A DNA stretch of 64,000 nucleotides from a candidate division SR1 bacterium (lineage in GTDB: Bacteria; Patescibacteriota; Gracilibacteria; Absconditabacterales; Absconditicoccaceae): NCBI GenBank assembly GCA_026397395.1, contig JAPLUV010000027.1, positions 13,533 through 77,532 on the forward strand. The letters are read 5' to 3'. The notes beneath the pieces are model-generated. The model made no database searches. It was not told where the DNA came from and saw nothing but the letters and a program-made list of their open reading frames with translations. A program made the translations under genes and the position numbers. Of the stretch, positions 31,855 through 41,038 are shown piece by piece (within the stretch, counting starts at the first letter, position 1; each line of letters begins with the position of its first letter).

Positions 31855-33384
31855 TTATTCTGCAAAAACTTCTTCCACTCAATCTTTCAGGGTATAGCTA
31901 TCTAGAAATTCTTTTAAGTGTGGTTTTTTCTTTATCAACTCTTCCATGCTTTTCATCAAGGTTTCATAATCTCCGGCTTTGGGATACACATACGTAATCG
32001 GATCCAAAAGTCCGGTTGGTCTGATAATCTGTTCTACGATTTTGTCTGAGAGTTTGAGCTCGTATTCGGCGGGGGTGGCTGATAAGAAAATCGTCTTCGC
32101 ATCCAAATGCTGTCTTACAGGTATTTCTGATCATTTCAACTCTTTGACAATGCGTTCTTGTAAATGCTTATACGTATTTCCCAATTCCAAAATTTTGAAA
32201 TCAGTTTTTTTGACTTTATCCGTATGATCTTTTCGTCCAAGTTTATTTTCCAATTCAGCAAATGCAAGTGGCCTATGATCCAGCGCCGATGGTAATCTAA
32301 ATCCATAGTTCACGAGGTTCATTTTTCTTGCCTTATCGCCAGCTGGCATCGCTTGCAATTGCGGTATCGTCATATGTGATTCATCTATAATCAATAAGAA
32401 ATCATCAGGGAAATAATCAAAAATCGTATTTGGCGCTTGCCCTGGCAATCTGCGATCAAAGTAAAGAGAATAGTTCTCGATACCATTTACAAATCAGGTC
32501 TCCTTGATCATTCTGATATCATATTCTACTCTTTTTTTAATCCTCTCGGCTTCTACGAGCATTCACTTTGCTTCAAATTCTTTTACTCTTTCATTTTTTT
32601 CTTCATCCATCTGCACGAGAATTTGTTCCAAATTAGTGACGTCTTGTAAAAATTGTGTTGCTGGCCAAACCGTAATTTTGTTTACTTTGCTATGATAATC
32701 ATAGGTTGTAGAATCTCTAAGTTCAATCAATTCCAATAACTCTTCATTAAAATGTAATCTGTACACAAACTTTTCCGTACTGGAAAAAATATCAATCCTT
32801 TCTCCCACAATATCAAACATCCCATGTTCTATCTTTCCATGAACGGGCTTATATTGCATATGCAGAAGTTGCCTTTTGAGCTGTTTGAAATCGTATTCTT
32901 TTCCGATTTCTAATTGTAAACAATTTTCTTCAAAAAATCTCTTTTGTCCTAGACCATACAGTGAAGACGCGGAAGCTACGACGATCACATCTTTCCTCGT
33001 GAGCAAGGAAGCCATAGTTGCCAACCTGTACATTTCTATTTCCTGATTTATGGTCGCTTCTTTTTCGATATACAATCCTTGTGTCGGCAAATAACTTTCC
33101 GGCTGATAATAATCAAAGTAGGAGACGAAATAATGCACAGCGTTATTGGGAAAGAAGTATTTAAACTCTGTCGCCAGCTGCGCTGCTAGTGTTTTATTAT
33201 GTGAAATAATCAGTGTCGGTTTATGTAAATGTTGGATAATATTTGCCATCGTAAAGGTCTTTCCCGTACCCGTAGCTCCAAGAAGCGTTACTTTGTTTTT
33301 GCCTTTGGAAAAAACATCCTGAATTTCTTCTATGGCTCTTATCTGATCTCATGCTGGTTGGTAGGTGGACTGAAGTTTAAACAT
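31855..33384 (-). CDS. uvrB: Excinuclease ABC subunit B, C-terminally shortened
   Basis: 509 residues instead of the usual 650-700. Present: Walker A GATGTGKT (residues 36-43), the beta-hairpin region [23 protein letters not shown], the damage-binding core, [13 protein letters not shown] (motif II), [13 protein letters not shown] and [11 protein letters not shown] followed by [10 protein letters not shown]. After that the sequence continues only about 60 residues ([20 protein letters not shown] ... DGVEEVFAE) to TAA at 31855. The second helicase domain, with the TLTKKMAE, GINLLREGLD and QTIGRAAR motifs, and the UvrC-binding helix are missing. Whether it works with a partner is unknown. Confidence 0.93.
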
Positions 33385-33415
33385 GTATGTAGGAAATGAT
33401 AAATAACAATAAATT

Positions 33416-33489
33416 TCGGGGTGACAGGACTCGAACCTGCGACCTCAAGACCCCCAGCCTTGCATTCTAGCCATCTGAACTACACCCCG
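33416..33489 (-). tRNA. tRNA-Pro (anticodon GGG)
   Basis: A 74-nt cloverleaf: acceptor CGGGGTG/CACCCCG with A73, D-stem GTTC/GAAT, anticodon stem CAAGG/TCTTG around the loop CTGGGGG (anticodon GGG with G37), and T-arm GCAGGTTCGAGTCCTGT. CCA is not encoded. It is the only tRNA I found in the window. Confidence 0.93.
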
Positions 33490-33535
33490 ACAGTATATCG
33501 CTTTCTATATATGATTCTAATAAGGTTTTTCAATC

Positions 33536-33565
33536 AAAAAAACTCATCCTTACGGTGAGTTTTTC
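33536..33565. terminator. Bidirectional terminator between rplI and tRNA-Pro
   Basis: AAAAAAACTCA, loop TCCTTACGG, TGAGTTTTT. The U-run forms in either direction. Confidence 0.6.
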
Positions 33566-33599
33566 TATGCCGCCGAAGGCGGGCTATGATAAGCATGGG

Positions 33600-33727
33600 T
33601 TATGCTTCAAAAAGAATTGGTAATGTATCTTTCAGATGTAATGAATTGTAATGTACTTCGTGTAATAGATTGTTTACAATACATAACCATACATAACCAT
33701 ACATAACAACACATCACCACACATTAC
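33600..33727. repeat. Short tandem repeats upstream of the tRNA and downstream of rplI
   Basis: Contains ACATAACCAT three times in tandem (33681-33710) with degenerate units to 33725. A 19-base word TGTAATGTACTTCGTGTAA (33648-33666) recurs in reverse complement at about 17335-17353. No gene. Confidence 0.6.
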
Positions 33728-33740
33728 AAGTTCTGGTGAA

Positions 33741-34388
33741 CTATTTATATTTTTCCTTAAGCCTCTTAAGTGTTTCTTCTTTCTTTACTTTTCTATCAGC
33801 TTCTTTCTCAGCTTTGATCTCTTCTTTTGTCTTCTTTACTCCATCTTCGTGTAATTCTTCTGGTTTCTCATCAGCCTTCTTGTGCTTCTTAGCTTCTTCT
33901 GGATCAGCTTCTATATTTACGGTCAATTCTTTCTTCAACGCTTTGTACATGAAAGGGATAGCAAATGTTCCGACAGCTGTCAATTTCTTTTTCAATTTGA
34001 AGAAATGTGATTCGATTTCGATACCATATTTTTCTTTGATGGCTTCAATAATATCATTTTCATCAACCTTAGCATACAAAGTATTGTCTTTATTTGCCTT
34101 TCTTATCAAGGTAATGCCGCCATCTTCATGGATCTTGGTAAAGACTTCATCCAAGGATTGAGATTTTTTAGCTCTTTCTATCTCAGCAGCTTTCATTTTT
34201 TGCTCGTAAGCATTTTTGCTACTAGAGTCAGCAAGGACGGCCATCTTCTTTGGCAATAAAATATTTCTGGCAAAAACTGGTTTGACTTTGATGATTTCAA
34301 ATCTTTCTCCCAAGTGTTTGTCGTTGACCAGCAAAATGACTTCTATCATTTTATTTCCTGGTTTTCTTTTGGTACTTCTCTGAGGCAT
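33741..34388 (-). CDS. rplI: Ribosomal protein bL9 with extended C-terminus
   Basis: 215 residues against the usual 150. The N-terminal domain shows MIEVILLVNDKHLGERFEII and the signature around ARNILLPKKMAVLA. The C-terminal domain has LDEVFTKIHEDGGITLIRKA and related segments. A 10-15-residue basic leader (MPQRSTKRKPGNK) precedes it, and a Lys/Glu-rich coiled tail of about 50 residues follows. Many reduced bacteria lack L9, so its presence is notable. No UGA codon. Confidence 0.85.
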   Translation of the reverse strand: MPQRSTKRKPGNKMIEVILLVNDKHLGERFEIIKVKPVFARNILLPKKMAVLADSSSKNAYEQKMKAAEIERAKKSQSLDEVFTKIHEDGGITLIRKANKDNTLYAKVDENDIIEAIKEKYGIEIESHFFKLKKKLTAVGTFAIPFMYKALKKELTVNIEADPEEAKKHKKADEKPEELHEDGVKKTKEEIKAEKEADRKVKKEETLKRLKEKYK

Positions 34389-34534
34389 TAGTAAAATTTA
34401 GTTAATTAAAAAAATCGCAACGGCAAGTATATACTAATTTATGGGAAAATTGCAAATGAATTTCACTATATTCTTGCATCCTAGGGCAAAAAAGATACTT
34501 ATAGCAAACTTTATATAGTAAAGGACGCTTCTTC

Positions 34535-35005
34535 ATGAACAAAAAAAAATATATCTGAATCTGAATTGGGCTTGTCTTGCTTATTCTAATCGGCTACCTA
34601 TGGCTGGGAAGATCGTCTACCCCGACTTCAAATACTACTAGTCCCAAGGAAATAAGTCATAATAATCATTGTTTCCATATGGAAATTGCAGATACAGCAG
34701 AGGAGAGGACTCAAGGATTGATGTATCGTGAAAAATTAGCTGGCAAAGCTGGGATGGTATTTGTATTCCCAGATAGCGAAATCCACGCGTTTCGAATGAA
34801 AAATACCAAAATTCCTCTAGATATGATCCGATTGGATGCTAGTTACAAAATTGTTGATATCAAACAGGCAATGCCCTGTACGCAAGATCCATGCGATATA
34901 TATACGCCCAAAGCAAAGGCGTCCTATGTCATCGAGCTTAACCAGTGAATAGCAAAAAGCCTGGTGATGAAACCAGGAGATACATTCAGCCGCCAAGAAA
35001 ACTAG
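34535..35005 (+). CDS. DUF192 family extracytoplasmic protein
   Basis: 156 residues. N-terminal membrane anchor MNKKKYI-G-I-G-IGLVLLILIG with two UGA-Gly codons, then a Ser/Thr linker. The DUF192 domain follows: FHMEIADTAEERTQGLMYRE, GMVFVFPDSEIHAFRMKNTK, PLDMIRLD and AMPC...YTPKAKASYVIEL, with a UGA-Gly after LNQ. It probably faces outside. The family has no established function. Confidence 0.85.
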
Positions 35006-35112
35006 TGAAACGAAGTTTTGTTGGATGACTGAAGTATACCGACGACTTCTAGAAACTTTAAATTCAAACGAAGTGAAGAAATTTAAAGATTTCTAAAGCA
35101 GTTCGGTATATG
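34998..35112 (+). repeat. Miniature palindromic element (about 110 bp), copy 1
   Basis: AACTAGTGAAACGAAGTTTT ... GTATACCGACGACTTCTAGA ... AAAGCAGTTCGGTATATG. The inner part is a hairpin (ATACCGA ... TCGGTAT). A close copy lies inverted at 40870-40985 and a third begins at 63950. The first bases overlap the stop of the DUF192 gene. Confidence 0.8.
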
Positions 35113-35130
35113 TTTAGTCCTACCGAGTAA

Positions 35131-35421
35131 TTACTTTTTGATCTTAAGATAGACCCAAACGGCACCAGCGCCACTGAGGAGATTAAGAAATCCCAAAAAA
35201 GCGTCTCCGTTAGCAAAACTACTAATTACCAACAAAAAGATACCCAAAGCTTGGAGAACGAGAAATGCGGGTTGCAATTCTTTCCTTCCTTTCCAACTGT
35301 AATTTAATTGGATTAACCAAGCAACGATAATAATCAATAAACCACTTCGACCTAGCATGATATATGCGTGAAGATATAAAGCGCCGTGAGCTGAACTCAT
35401 GGCAAAAGAATTAATATGCAA
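35131..35421 (-). CDS. Small membrane protein, three to four spans
   Basis: About 90 residues with hydrophobic helices (IMLGRSGLLIIIVAWLIQL, PAFLVLQALGIFLLVISSF, FLGFLNLLSGAGAVWVYL). Start at 35421 or, more likely, the internal Met at 35400 (MSSAHGALYLHAYI). No UGA. No family recognised. The downstream palindromic element may provide transcription termination. Confidence 0.6.
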   Translation of the reverse strand: MHINSFAMSSAHGALYLHAYIMLGRSGLLIIIVAWLIQLNYSWKGRKELQPAFLVLQALGIFLLVISSFANGDAFLGFLNLLSGAGAVWVYLKIKK

Positions 35422-35578
35422 GCGACGCTGGACTCCGCAAGAAGTCTATATCGGAGTTATCTACAAATTTATGCTTGTAAATAATCTGCCATGCGGAGTA
35501 AAAAAACTTTTCTTGCATATCCAAAATACTTATTTAAGATACATATACAAATCTTTTTTACTCTAAAATAATAAACCA

Positions 35579-35983
35579 GTGCTAGCTCAAAAATACAGAT
35601 TACAAGGCAAAGATGTAATATTTCTGTCTAGGAAAAGACAGTATTTTTCGGCTGGACTTTTTGGCTTTTTTTACCGAAAACAATATCCCAACAATCAATT
35701 TCATCAAATTTCACTCCATATTACCATCAAATACTCCAAAAGATCGACGCAGAGAAATGTGATCAAAAGGGCTATTTTAGGGCAAATACAGGAAGAGATG
35801 CTAGTTACTAAGCCAATTTCTGGCTATTATTACAAGATGTTTATGGTAGTTAATAAACATAAATTGGATGAATTTCAGCAAAAAATTGCAAATTTAGACA
35901 AAAAAGCTATTATTATAGAGGTACAAAAACAGTTTAGCTACGCTTGGGACAAATTTATCTCCAAGATAGCCCAGCCCAAGTAA
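35579..35983 (+). CDS. rnpA: Ribonuclease P protein component
   Basis: A 134-residue protein subunit of RNase P. Key segment ISLHITIKYSKRSTQRNVIK (family pattern with RN.IKR), then RAILGQIQEEM and YYYKMFMVVNK. GTG start at 35579-35581. It is more divergent and longer at the C-terminus than usual. The usual neighbour rpmH is not seen upstream; 35422-35578 holds only an imperfect inverted repeat (CTCCGCA ... TGCGGAG). Confidence 0.8.
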   Translation: MLAQKYRLQGKDVIFLSRKRQYFSAGLFGFFYRKQYPNNQFHQISLHITIKYSKRSTQRNVIKRAILGQIQEEMLVTKPISGYYYKMFMVVNKHKLDEFQQKIANLDKKAIIIEVQKQFSYAWDKFISKIAQPK

Positions 35984-36013
35984 TCATGGTTTTATTCCCT
36001 ATATCTTCATCTT

Positions 36014-37294
36014 ATGACTATTTTCCACAAGATTGCAAAACATGGCGCTAATTTTTTAAAGTCTATCAAATCAGATAATACGAAGCAGATTTTGGAACTT
36101 GAAAGATTAGAGAAACAAATAGTAGAACTTCAGACTAGAGAAAAAGAAGTCGAAAAAGCTCAGGCTCAGACGACAGGAGGACGAATGCTCAGCAATAGAA
36201 CATCGCTCAAATTTTGGCTTATCGGCATCTTAGCTCTGTTTCTCGCATATTTCATTTTCAAAACTGTAGATATTCTTTTCCTTATTCTCACGGCATTTAT
36301 CGTATCATTAGCTATAGAAGCAATTATTGAATTCTTTCAGAAAAAATTACGTCATAGAGGAATCGCTATCGTATTGGCATATGCTGGACTGATTGTGCTG
36401 GTACTGGCGGGATTGGTATTTGTTATCCCATTTCTCTTGAGTCAATTGTCACAAATGTTGGGCATGGTAACAAATAATATTGCAGGAATTCAAACTATGC
36501 TCAAAACACAATCGATCTCTGATATTATAGCAGCATCTCATTGGATACCAAGCGCAGCCAAAGAGATTCTTCTCAAAGCAATGGCTGATCCTACGGTTGT
36601 GGCAGGAGTGCAGACCAAATTACAGGGAAATATTTCTCAGCTCATGAATTTAGGAACAAATTATGCCAGAGATATTGGAAACTTAGCTGTTAATTTCTTA
36701 TGAAGTTTCGTAAACTTCTTAGCACAAACGTCTATCGTGCTTACGCTGGCAGTACTATTCTCTATCCAAAAAACCGCAGTGATGAAATTTATCTCAGGAT
36801 TACGAGGAGAAAAAAAATATAAATTTGCCTATATGAAACTCGAAAGGATTTACAAAAAATTATGAATCTGGCTCAAAAGTCAGCTTTTACTCTGTATCTT
36901 TATCGGAGTTGCTGTCTTGCTTGGATTACGAATTCTTTCTCTTTTTGGAATGAGTATCCCACAAAAATGATCGCTTGCGCTTATCGCGGGTATCACGGAA
37001 ATGATCCCGTATATCGGCCCATTGCTCTGATGATTTGTTGCTTGTGTCGTAGCATTTATTCACTTTGGTCGAACAGGAGTTCTTATTGTTGCAGGGCTCT
37101 TTGCAATCATTCAACGAATGGAGAATAATATATTGATACCTGTATTGATGAATAAAACGCTTGGCGTCAATCCTGTCGTGATTTTCATTAGCATGATTAT
37201 CGGCGGATTGATTATCGGTGTCTTGTGAGTATTGTTAGCGGTACCTATTGCCGTTATTATTACCTTATTGCTTGAGAAAACCTTTGACGAATAA
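36014..37294 (+). CDS. AI-2E / PerM family permease
   Basis: A 426-residue membrane protein. A coiled-coil cytoplasmic N-terminus (about 60 residues: ILELERLEKQIVELQTREKE) precedes paired helices (FWLIGILALFLAYFIFKTVD, FLILTAFIVSLAIEAIIEFF). UGA-Gly codons occur from 36701 on. The C-terminal signature is ITEMIPYIGPLL-G-G, VACVVAFIHF and QRMENNILIPVLMNKTLGVN, with VVIFISMIIGGLIIGVL. The family exports small molecules or ions; the substrate here is unknown. The N-terminal coiled coil is unusual for the family. Confidence 0.88.
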
Positions 37295-37342
37295 CTTAGC
37301 ACTTAGATAGTAGCTCTTAGACCTTAGAATATAGTATATATC

Positions 37343-37377
37343 AAAAAAACTGGCTTCATTTATAGTCAGTTTTTTTT
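37343..37377 (+). terminator. Terminator after the AI-2E permease
   Basis: AAAAAAACTGGCT, loop, AGTCAGTTTTTTTT. Confidence 0.75.
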
Positions 37378-37455
37378 ATAGCTCAAATAAAAATCAATGG
37401 AAATTGTACTCGGTTTCGATACAATGATACAAAGTTTTTACTCCTTTCTCTTCCA

Positions 37456-38814
37456 ATGAAACAAAAGCTTTTACTAAGCTACTACAGGCTATTAGCATCA
37501 TTAGCTAGACATTATCTTCACAAACACAAGCCATATATTATTGGCATCAATGGCAGCGTAGGCAAGACCTCGTGTCGTATGATTATCTACCAGACATTGA
37601 AGCGCTTCTTTCCAGAGCTCAAAATATCTACGTCCAAGAAGAACTTTAATGGAGAACTCTGACTTTCACTGAGTATTTTTGAGATAGACGAACGAAATCC
37701 AACCATCTGAACGTTCATCTCAGTCCTACGAAAAATAACCAAACAAACGCTCTTTGGACCCAGACCATACGATATTATTATTCTAGAATATGGCATCGAT
37801 CGTCCATTAGAAATGGAATTTTTATTAGACATAGCAAAACCACATATCTGAGTTTTCACAGCGATTGACTCGGTTCACTCGGAACAGTTTGGAAATCCCG
37901 CGGAGATTGCCAAGGAAGAAGTTAAAATGATCCAGAATACCTTGGAAATTTGATTTCTCAACGCAAATGATCCATATGCACTACAAGTAAAAAACAGACT
38001 CAAGATCGATCATCTAAATTATCAAACAGCAGGACACGATATTATCTCTGATATCAAATTTGAGAAAGAAAAATTTTTCCTCTGAGATCTTCAGTGATCG
38101 CTTGGCGTATGATTTGATCTGCATATCAAAAAAAATGTTCATCACATCAAGACGAATATTCTCGGCAAAGCAAATTACGGGTATATTGGTGTAGCATTGA
38201 CGATTGCAGAAATTGTTTCACGGAAACCACAATTTAGTAAGCACAGATTACAACTACCAAGCGACTTAACATTGGAATATGAATTACAGCCAGGGAGATT
38301 GAGTATATTTCCTGGAATAGAGGAGAGTATCATTATTGATTCCAGTTATAATGCATCACCACTCAGTATAAGAAAAATCATCAATACTGTTCACAATATC
38401 AGAGAACAATTATTTCCTCAGAGAAAAGTCTGGATGTTGCTCGGAGATATGAGAGAACTTGGAGACTTAACGGAAACAGAACATAGAATGATTTCTGGCT
38501 ATGTATCACAGGTTGCTGATCGTGTCTTTTTGGTAGGAGACCATATGAAAAATTTCCTCGCAGACGAATTGATTAAAATCGGCTATCCAGCAGAGAAGAT
38601 TTATACCTTTACGAAATCTACTCAAGCCGCTGACACTATCAAAACCATGCTCGCCGAGTCAGGTAACGAATGTCTTATTGTATGTAAGTGAAGTCAAAAT
38701 ACTATCTTTATAGAGGAAGCGGTTAAGAAGTTGCTTGCCAATCCAGCCGATGAATACAAGCTAACCAGGCAATCACATCGATGGATGCAGAAGAAAAAAG
38801 AATTCTTTCAATAG
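37456..38814 (+). CDS. murF: UDP-MurNAc-tripeptide--D-Ala-D-Ala ligase
   Basis: A 452-residue Mur ligase acting on the last cytoplasmic step of the peptide stem. The ATP loop is IIGINGSVGKTSCRM. Downstream are ILEYGIDRPLEMEFLLDIAK, TAIDSVHSEQFGNPAEIAKE, NILGKANYGYIGVALTIAEI, IIDSSYNASPLSIRKIINTV and MLLGDMRELGDLTE, all MurF-like. More than ten UGA-Gly codons, for example L-G-LSLSIFEID and CK-G-SQNTIF. The N-terminus is shorter than classical MurF. Together with murL and murD it shows that peptidoglycan is made here. Confidence 0.87.
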
Positions 38815-38820
38815 TCCCCA

Positions 38821-38860
38821 TCGTCATTCCGGCGCCACGGTTTGCGGCCGGAATCTTAAT
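38821..38860. repeat. Dispersed GTCATTCCGGCG repeat without insertion
   Basis: GTCATTCCGGCGCCACGGTT then TGCGGCCGGAATCTTAAT. The copy at 11394-11452 carries an extra 21-bp palindrome. Confidence 0.8.
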
Positions 38861-39205
38861 CATAATAAATTAGTATATTCTCTTTTTTATCTGTTTCTGT
38901 AGGACCTACTTTTGCTTCTTTTCTTGTTGGTAGATTAATGGCGACGCTTTTGTGAGTGGATGTAGGATAGTCAAAAAACCATACGTGTCGTTGCCGGTAA
39001 GGCAGTAATGATTGCCACAGGGCAACAATAATTTTACAGTTTTCTAAAATATATGGTCTGCCGTGAGGGAGGGCTGGAAGACAGACGACGACTAAGCAAA
39101 CGGAGGCCGAACACACATGCGAGCTGTGAGGCCTAGCACTTTTGCATACTTTTGGGGCAATGCCAAAAGTATGTCCCCGAAGGGCGATACGTTAGCAAAA
39201 ATTTA
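38861..39205. other. Non-coding stretch with locally high GC and a perfect hairpin
   Basis: I see no convincing gene. An 87-codon open frame on the minus strand (38856-39116) has no recognisable motif. At 39145-39173 CATACTTTTGG and CCAAAAGTATG form a perfect 11-bp stem with loop GGCAATG. GC content is higher than in surrounding DNA between about 39050 and 39190. Confidence 0.5.
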
Positions 39206-39239
39206 TAAAAAAACTCCAGAGATTAGTCCGGAGCTTTTT
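39206..39239 (-). terminator. Terminator after the acidic repeat tail
   Basis: In the minus strand GCTCC ... GGAGT is followed by TTTTTTTA. It begins 20 bases after TAA 39259-39261 of the acidic frame, which supports that frame as the coding one. Confidence 0.75.
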
Positions 39240-39258
39240 GTTATAGAGAAAATTTTTA

Positions 39259-39621
39259 TTATGCAGCAACTTCTTCTTCAGGAGTTTCTTCTTCAGGAGT
39301 AGCTTCTTCAGGAGTAGCTTCTTCAGTAGTGTCATCTTCATCATCTTCGTCAGCAGTAACTTCTTCTTCAGGAGTTTCTTCTTCAGGAGTAGCTTCTTCA
39401 GTAGTGTCATCTTCATCATCTTCATCAGCAGTAACTTCTTCTTCAGGAGTAGCTTCTTCTTCAGGAGTAGCTTCTTCAGTAGTGTCATCTTCATCATCTT
39501 CATCAGCAGTAACTTCTTCTTCAGGAGTAGTTTCTTCTTCAGGAGTAGCTTCTTCAGTAGTGTCATCTTCATCATCTTCGTCAGCAGTAACTTCTTCTTC
39601 AGGAGTTTCTTCTTCAAGTCA
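39259..39621 (-). pseudogene. Orphan acidic repeat tail without a start codon
   Basis: A minus-strand frame of 120 codons encodes repeats of PEEEVTADEDDEDDTTEEAT, stops at TAA 39259-39261 and is followed by a terminator. Upstream the frame meets TAA at 39622-39624 before any ATG, GTG or TTG, so the gene body is missing. The DNA is a tandem array with 75/78-bp periods. Such acidic Pro/Glu/Thr tails usually end a larger protein. The upstream part may have been lost by deletion, by a frame error, or by assembly collapse in the repeat. Confidence 0.55.
39276..39615. repeat. 75/78-bp tandem repeat array
   Basis: Four units marked by GTGTCATCTTCATCATCTTC at 39329, 39404, 39482 and 39560, with spacings of 75, 78 and 78 bases. 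Unit length is a multiple of three. Confidence 0.9.
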
Positions 39622-39735
39622 TTACATTGTGGGTAACAAAATAAAACAAATTTTACCAAAGGTAAAACAGTGAGGGGCTTATAAGGTTTTTCGGCAAGAA
39701 ATCAAGCAAAAATGCACTTTGGAGATAACTATCGC

Positions 39736-40839
39736 TTATCATAGAAAATAGGGCAAATCATCGATTTTGACTTTCGCCTGGAGAAGCGAGTTTACATCGT
39801 TTCACTGAGCTACTCGTTGGGAAACGTGGTGATAGCCATCGACATATAATTTATTTTTGAGGAAGATATTTCATTGGTTTTTGACAGAAGTATCTTGGAT
39901 GCCTTGTTTACATCTCAGGATCATCGTAAAAATATTGCTTAAATTTTTAGACCATTTTTTATCTTGAATATATGTTGCTACTTCACGAAATGATATTCAT
40001 TGACTCTGTTGTAACAAAAGATATTTCTGATAAATTCAGATTTTTTGGAAAGCAGGATAGAACGTTTTGTAGTATGCACAGACGTTGTAGAGCGCCAGCC
40101 CTTCTTCATCAGTCAGATAATTTTGTGTTCAGAAGGTAAAAATATTCCATCAGGTCTTCTTCCCATGTGCGTACCTTGTATAATGAGTCTGTAACTCATG
40201 AATTAAGTCAGCTTCCAATATGTATTCTCTTATCTTCATCTGAGGAGAATAAGAAAGATAGCATATGTTTTTGCCAAAAGAAATAATAAATTTAGCTGCA
40301 GAGGACGTATTTGGAGTAATCTTTACATCAGTAATGTTATGCTTCTGCATATAGGTCAAAATATATTGCTGAATCTCGTCGCCCGTAAGGATTGTTCATC
40401 GGAGTTCTGGATTTGGTTCTTTATAAGATTGTAAAATGTCCTCGGCTTGTTTCAAAAGTTCTGGATTGAACGTGCCATAGAGAATCGTATTATATTTTTC
40501 AATATTCACAAAATCCTGCTCACTATAGGCAAGCAATAACTTTGCAATAACGATATTCTCTTCTATTTTATCTAGTAATAATTTGCTAATGATGTTTTCA
40601 TATATTTGTCCATCGAAATAGACCGTCTTCATATCATGCAATGCTTCTACCCAAGCATTAATTTCTTCTGCAGGAGGAAAATGATAACTAAATCGCGGAT
40701 CATAATTACCTTTCATTGCGACAAAATGTTCACGTTCCGTTGCAATATTTGTCGGCGTGAGATATTTCAAGAGATGTAATTTCTGGGTCAGCACAAGTAA
40801 ACGATCATCTACTTCATGCAAGAGTTCTTCTTCGTTCAT
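39736..40839 (-). CDS. DUF1704 (QEGLA-motif) metalloprotease-like protein
   Basis: 367 residues. Contains EADLIHELQTHYTRYAHGKK, the HExxxH zinc motif of the family, and TDEEGLALYN, the matching EEGLA motif. It is preceded by a helical region starting MNEEELLHEVDDRLLVLTQK. The start at 40837-40839 is preferred because the longer frame upstream translates a dispersed palindromic element. UGA-Gly codons occur, for example after GKKT. DUF1704 is related to tyrosine carboxypeptidases (MATCAP); the bacterial substrate is unknown. Ends in G then TAA at 39736-39738. Confidence 0.8.
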
Positions 40840-40869
40840 AAAAAAATAATTGATACATAAATAACGAAG

Positions 40870-40985
40870 TGATACCGAACTGCTTTCGAAATCTGTAATT
40901 ACTTCGCTTCTCTCGTACTTACAGTTTCTCAAGTTGTTGGTATAACTCAATCATCCAAAAAAACTTCGTTTCACTGGTTCTTTTG
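40870..40985 (-). repeat. Miniature palindromic element, copy 2 (inverted)
   Basis: Reverse complement of the 34998-35112 element: GAACCAGTGAAACGAAGTTT ... TATACCAACAACTTGAGAAA ... GAAAGCAGTTCGGTAT. It lies immediately upstream of the DUF1704 gene. Confidence 0.8.
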
Positions 40986-41038
40986 GTGGTTGAGTATAGT
41001 ATACTATTTTGACGTAAAAATACAATCTACAATGAGCA

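Noticed and set aside
33600-33727. Possible second tRNA or small RNA beside tRNA-Pro
   Set aside because: The stretch is simple ACATAACCAT tandem repeat without a cloverleaf.
38856-39116. 86-residue minus-strand open frame
   Set aside because: No recognisable motif, overlaps a dispersed repeat at its end, and lies in a stretch of odd composition. Not enough to call a gene.
39192-39659. Open frame encoding a Lys/Leu-rich 155-residue protein
   Set aside because: It is the tandem repeat read in a shifted frame and runs through the terminator. The acidic frame stops just before that terminator.
39329-39673. Plus-strand Ser/Val-rich open frame over the same repeat
   Set aside because: It is the complementary reading of the tandem repeat. 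There is no convincing start, and the only terminator nearby serves the minus strand.
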